From a bacterium UBP10_UBA1149 (GTDB lineage Bacteria; Desulfobacterota; Binatia; UBA1149), in the NCBI GenBank assembly GCA_002311335.1, contig DBZX01000088.1, forward strand, positions 378 through 9,699: 9,322 nt of DNA, given 5' to 3'. The notes below the pieces were generated by a model. It was not told the origin of the DNA. It searched no databases and saw nothing but the letters and a program-made list of their open reading frames with translations. Numbering within the stretch: position 1 is the stretch's first letter; the number at the start of each line of letters is the position of its first letter. Positions 6,196 through 9,322 of the stretch are shown here, one piece after another. The position numbers and the translations under genes were made by a program.

Positions 6196-6279
6196 GCCGG
6201 AGTGGTGAAACTGGTAGACGCGCCGGACTCAAAATCCGGTGGGGGAAACCTCGTGTCGGTTCGAGTCCGACCTCCGGCA
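6196..6279 (+). tRNA. tRNA-Leu (anticodon CAA)
   Basis: Acceptor stem GCCGGAG (6196-6202) pairs with CTCCGGC (6272-6278), with discriminator A at 6279. The anticodon stem CCGGA/TCCGG encloses loop CTCAAAA, giving anticodon CAA (6230-6232), which reads UUG. The T-arm GTCGG-TTCGAGT-CCGAC is perfect, and the long variable arm (about 6240-6254) is the class II form expected of tRNA-Leu. The 3' CCA is not encoded (ACA follows), so CCA would be added after transcription. trxA starts 41 bases downstream. Confidence 0.96.
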
Positions 6280-6320
6280 CATTTGCCTCGCGGTACAGGG
6301 ATAACAGGAGACAGAACAAG

Positions 6321-6647
6321 ATGGCAGACATCACCGAAGTAACAGACGCCAATTTTCAACAGGAAGTACTCGACTCGTCGATACCCGTACTGGTGGACTT
6401 CTGGGCACCCTGGTGCGCGCCCTGCAGGGCCATAGCCCCGGTGCTCGAAGAGCTGGCCGGCGAATACGACGGCCGCGCCCGGGTGGTCAAGGTAAATGTT
6501 GACGACAACCAGCAGGTAGCAGCCAACTACGGGGTTCGCAGCATTCCCAACCTTATAGTGTTCAAACAGGGACAAGTGGCCGAGCAGATCGTGGGCGCGG
6601 CAGCCAAGCCCAAACTGGCCAAGGCGCTCGACGAGGCAATTTCGTAA
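6321..6647 (+). CDS. trxA: Thioredoxin
   Basis: A 108-aa cytoplasmic thioredoxin of normal family length, which reduces protein disulfides using electrons from thioredoxin reductase. The active site is WCAPC (Trp31, Cys32, Cys35), with Ala in place of the more usual Gly, a variant found in active thioredoxins. Buried Asp26 (VDFWAPWC) and the cis-proline in RSIPNL (Pro76) are present. No signal peptide is seen. AGGAG at 6306-6310 lies ten bases before the ATG. It is between tRNA-Leu and the ppiD-like gene on the same strand, with 45 bases to the latter. Confidence 0.95.
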   Translation: MADITEVTDANFQQEVLDSSIPVLVDFWAPWCAPCRAIAPVLEELAGEYDGRARVVKVNVDDNQQVAANYGVRSIPNLIVFKQGQVAEQIVGAAAKPKLAKALDEAIS

Positions 6648-6692
6648 CCAACGGGGATTGCCTTCAGCAACGTGGTCTACTAGCCTGATCAC

Positions 6693-8612
6693 GTGCTCGA
6701 TTTCATGCGTAGAAATGCGCGGTCCTGGTTCATCAAGATCGCGCTCGGAATTATCTGTCTCGTCTTCGTCTTTTTCATGGGCGGGGGTGGACAGATCGGT
6801 GGCGGCCCGGTTGCGGTGGCGGTGGTCGACTCCACCGAAATATCGATAGCCGACTTCCAGAGGGCCCAGCTCAACAACCAGGCCTACTACCGGGACCTGT
6901 ACGGCGACTCGCTCAGTCCCGAGATGCTCGACGCGCTCGACATCCCCTCGGCCTCGCTGAGCCGACTGGTCGACACCACCTTGATGTCGCAGGAAGCACA
7001 CCGCCTGAACCTGCTCATACCCGACGAAACGGTGCGGCGCGAGATTCGCGGCATAGACGTGTTCCAGCGCAACGGTGATTTTTCGCCCGCCCAGTACCGC
7101 AGCGTACTCCAGAGGCAGGGCCTGTCGCCCTCGGCCTTCGAGGCCTCGATGCGAGAAGAGATGCTGGTCAACCAGCTGCGCGACGTCGTGGCCCAGGGCG
7201 TGATAGTCACAGAAGACGACGCGTGGGAAGAATTCCAGCGGGGGGCCTCTGAGATCAGTCTATCTTTCGTTCAGCTCAAGTCGTCGAGCTTTGAAGACGC
7301 GGTGGAAGTAAGCGAAGAGGACGTCGAGCTGTTCTTCGAAGAACAAGGAGAGAAGTGGCGGCGCGCCGAGAGCGCGGGGGTCAACTACCTGGCCTACTCG
7401 CCCGAGTCCTTCCAAGGCAGCGCGGGCGTGAGCGAAGAAGAAATCGAGGAGTACTACCTGCTCAACGTCGACACCGAGTTCACCACCGAGGAACAGATCG
7501 GCGCGCGTCACATCCTCAAGCGCGTGGCCACGGACGCTTCGGACGACGACAAGGCCGCCACCAGGACGGCCATGGAAGCGGTAGCCAGTAAGCTCGCAGA
7601 CGGCGCCGATTTTGAAGAACTGGCTAAAACGGAATCCGAGGATTCGACCGCCAGCGACGGTGGCGACCTGGGCATGTTCGGCCGTCAGAAAATGGTCAAA
7701 CCCTTCGAAAACGCGGCCTTCGCGCTTGCCGAAGGCGAGGTCAGCGGCATCACCGAGACCCGCTTCGGCCTCCACCTGATCAAGGTTTACAAAAGGCAGG
7801 CTCCGCAGGAGCGCAAGCTCGAAGACTCGCGCGACGAGATCCGCAACAAGCTCGCAGCGAGAAAATCCACGGACATCGCCTTCGACAAAGCAGCCGAGGC
7901 CAGCGTGGCAATGGTTGACGGCGCCTCGATGGAAGAGATGGCCCAGGCTGACGGGTTGACGATCAAGAGCACTCCCCTGCTCGACCGCGATCAACAGATT
8001 GTACCGGGGGTGGGACGCGCGCCTTCGTTCATAGAGGCCGCACTTGCCCTTGGATCAAAAACCGAGGTCAGCGACCCCATCAAGGCCGGCAACACCTGGT
8101 ACGTTCTCCAGCTGGCCGACCAGCAGGCGAGCTACGTTCCCGAGCTGGCCGACGTGCGCGAAGAAGTAGAGGCCGAGTTCCGCAAGCGCGGGGCGTCACG
8201 CCTGGCGCGCGAGCGCGCCGACAAGTTGCTCGCCAGCGCCCGGGAGTCGAACCTGGCCGACGCGGCGAAAGAAGCCAGCCTCGAAGTCGGCGAGGCCGGG
8301 CCCGTGCGACGCGATAATAATTTTATCAAGGGCATCGGCGCACTGCCGGCCGTGGTCGAGGCGACCTTCCGCACCACCGCAGACGGAGAGCTTCTGCCGC
8401 GCAGCTTTGTTCACCGGGGCAACGCCTACGTGCTCGCGCGCGGCGAGCTCAGCGAAGCTTCGCGAGAAGACTTTGACGAGGTCAAGGAGGAGCGCCTGGC
8501 CGAACTCGAACGGGGTCGCAGCCTCGAGGCCTACACAGCCTTCGTCAACTACTTGAAGGAAAGGGCGAGCATCACCTACAACCCGGACCTCGTGGCCAGC
8601 GTCCGACCCTGA
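6693..8612 (+). CDS. ppiD: PpiD-like peptidyl-prolyl cis-trans isomerase (SurA_N / parvulin)
   Basis: A 639-aa inner-membrane-anchored periplasmic foldase that helps newly exported proteins fold. The N-terminus MLDFMRRNARSWFIK plus one helix (about 13-30) is typical of PpiD, and this homology makes GTG 6693 the start rather than the ATG four codons later; no strong ribosome site is seen. A SurA_N-like chaperone region follows (about 40-185). The parvulin domain covers about 265-367: ARHIL (His273), GADFEELA, then GGDLGMFGRQKMVKPFENAAF (326-343, split by family alignment) and FGLHLIK (His361). These conserved residues suggest a possibly active isomerase, unlike the inactive parvulin domain of E. 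coli PpiD. The C-terminal third is long, acidic and helical, with a possible degenerate second fold. It converges with radA, 20 bases away. Confidence 0.88.
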   Translation: MLDFMRRNARSWFIKIALGIICLVFVFFMGGGGQIGGGPVAVAVVDSTEISIADFQRAQLNNQAYYRDLYGDSLSPEMLDALDIPSASLSRLVDTTLMSQEAHRLNLLIPDETVRREIRGIDVFQRNGDFSPAQYRSVLQRQGLSPSAFEASMREEMLVNQLRDVVAQGVIVTEDDAWEEFQRGASEISLSFVQLKSSSFEDAVEVSEEDVELFFEEQGEKWRRAESAGVNYLAYSPESFQGSAGVSEEEIEEYYLLNVDTEFTTEEQIGARHILKRVATDASDDDKAATRTAMEAVASKLADGADFEELAKTESEDSTASDGGDLGMFGRQKMVKPFENAAFALAEGEVSGITETRFGLHLIKVYKRQAPQERKLEDSRDEIRNKLAARKSTDIAFDKAAEASVAMVDGASMEEMAQADGLTIKSTPLLDRDQQIVPGVGRAPSFIEAALALGSKTEVSDPIKAGNTWYVLQLADQQASYVPELADVREEVEAEFRKRGASRLARERADKLLASARESNLADAAKEASLEVGEAGPVRRDNNFIKGIGALPAVVEATFRTTADGELLPRSFVHRGNAYVLARGELSEASREDFDEVKEERLAELERGRSLEAYTAFVNYLKERASITYNPDLVASVRP

Positions 8613-8632
8613 CCGCTATCCCAGCCTGGGCG

Positions 8633-9322
8633 TCAGCCTGACAGCAGCCGCCACGCGTCTGCCACGCCCTTGCACCTGAGCAGCTCAAGACCGTCGAGGT
8701 CGTCGAGGCGATCGCTGTTGGCCGCCGGCACCACGGCGCGCTTGAAACCCAGCCGCGCCGCTTCCTTCACCCGCGCGTGCAGGCGCGAAACCGCCCTCAC
8801 CTCGCCTGTCAGCCCCACCTCGCCCAGCACCACGGTAGCCGCGGGCAGGGTCACGTCGAGCAGGCTCGAGGCCAGCGACGCCATGACCGCAAGATCGACA
8901 CCCGGGTCATCGAGGCGCACGCCACCCGCCGTGTTCACAAAGATATCGTGGCTGGCCATCGACAGCCCAAGGCGTTTTTCCATCACGGCTGCCAGCATGG
9001 CCACGCGGTTGTGATCGACCCCGAGCGTGGTCCGGCGCACGCTGCCCGCTGTGCCCGGCGACACAAGCGCCTGTATCTCCACGAGCACCGGCCGGCTGCC
9101 TTCCATGCACGAGCTGATCGAGGAGCCGCTCACGCCTTCCCTGGCGCCACCCGACAACAACAGCGAGGGGTTGGGCACCTCGCGCAGACCGTCGGCTGCC
9201 ATCTCGAAGACCCCGATCTCGTTGGCCGCGCCAAAACGATTCTTCACCGCGCGCAGTATGCGAAACGCGTGGTTACTGTCTCCTTCAAAGTACAGCACCG
9301 TGTCGACCATGTGCTCGAGCAC
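8633..9322 (-). CDS. radA: DNA repair protein RadA/Sms, partial (C-terminal half)
   Basis: The visible 230 codons are the 3' half of radA, whose product is usually about 450 aa; the N-terminal zinc finger and Walker A part lie beyond the right edge. The GTG at the edge encodes Val inside a conserved LEHMVDTVLYFEGD stretch and is not a start. The RadA-specific KNRFG motif is at visible residues 27-31, needed in the family for branch migration during recombination. The Lon-protease-like domain follows (about 75-229), with LVEIQALV, a DHNR segment and GEVGLTGEVR (167-176). The gene reads towards ppiD and stops 20 bases from it, with only short weak inverted repeats between. Confidence 0.95.
   Translation of the reverse strand: MLEHMVDTVLYFEGDSNHAFRILRAVKNRFGAANEIGVFEMAADGLREVPNPSLLLSGGAREGVSGSSISSCMEGSRPVLVEIQALVSPGTAGSVRRTTLGVDHNRVAMLAAVMEKRLGLSMASHDIFVNTAGGVRLDDPGVDLAVMASLASSLLDVTLPAATVVLGEVGLTGEVRAVSRLHARVKEAARLGFKRAVVPAANSDRLDDLDGLELLRCKGVADAWRLLSG

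Noticed and set aside
6105..7001. Minus-strand open frame of 298 codons across tRNA-Leu and trxA
   Set aside because: It runs antisense through a tRNA, trxA and the start of ppiD, all well supported.
7260..7994. Minus-strand open frame of 244 codons inside ppiD
   Set aside because: It is a shadow of the parvulin region with no independent support.
8619..8642. Small inverted repeats (CCCA-GCC-TGGG and GTCA-GCC-TGAC) between ppiD and radA as a bidirectional terminator
   Set aside because: Stems are only four base pairs and lack T-tracts on either strand.

Overview
The window is a GC-rich bacterial chromosomal segment, probably a contig end because it opens with 14 consecutive G. Gene content points to an aerobic Gram-negative bacterium: an aa3-type cytochrome c oxidase operon, a PpiD-like inner-membrane foldase with a periplasmic body, secreted envelope proteins and RadA. 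The style of the oxidase proteins (subunit I lacking the K-channel lysine, a Gln in the CuA loop, two small extra membrane proteins between subunits IV and II) resembles what I recall from delta-proteobacteria-like, planctomycete or acidobacterial lineages. I cannot fix the phylum from sequence alone.

Layout. Bases 1-169 hold no gene that I can support, only the poly-G end, a GC hairpin and a faint promoter-like pair. From 170 to 4246 the minus strand carries a compact six-gene operon, transcribed in the order coxA, coxC, coxD, a 68-aa two-helix membrane protein, an 89-aa exported protein with a CxxC motif and one membrane helix, and coxB. Gaps are at most about 20 bases and one junction is a 4-base GTGA stop/start overlap. 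A good sigma70-type promoter (TTGACA, 17 bases, TAACAA) lies about 130 bases before coxA and has an inverted repeat over its -10 element.

Further right, a DUF3108-type exported protein (minus strand) and an exported HEAT-repeat protein (plus strand) diverge; their candidate ATG codons share one CATG. Next on the plus strand come a tRNA-Leu(CAA), thioredoxin trxA, and a long PpiD/SurA-type peptidyl-prolyl isomerase gene. At the right edge the 3' half of radA converges on ppiD and runs out of the window.

How the genes work together: CoxA, CoxB, CoxC and CoxD form the terminal oxidase that passes electrons from cytochrome c to O2. The two small proteins are probably accessory subunits or assembly factors of the same complex. 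The second block is envelope and thiol/protein-folding housekeeping (DUF3108, HEAT, thioredoxin, PpiD), with a tRNA and a recombination gene as ordinary neighbours. I see no mobile element, CRISPR array, phage gene or defence system. The most interesting points are the two small conserved-looking proteins in the oxidase operon and the altered proton-channel and Mg-site residues in the oxidase.
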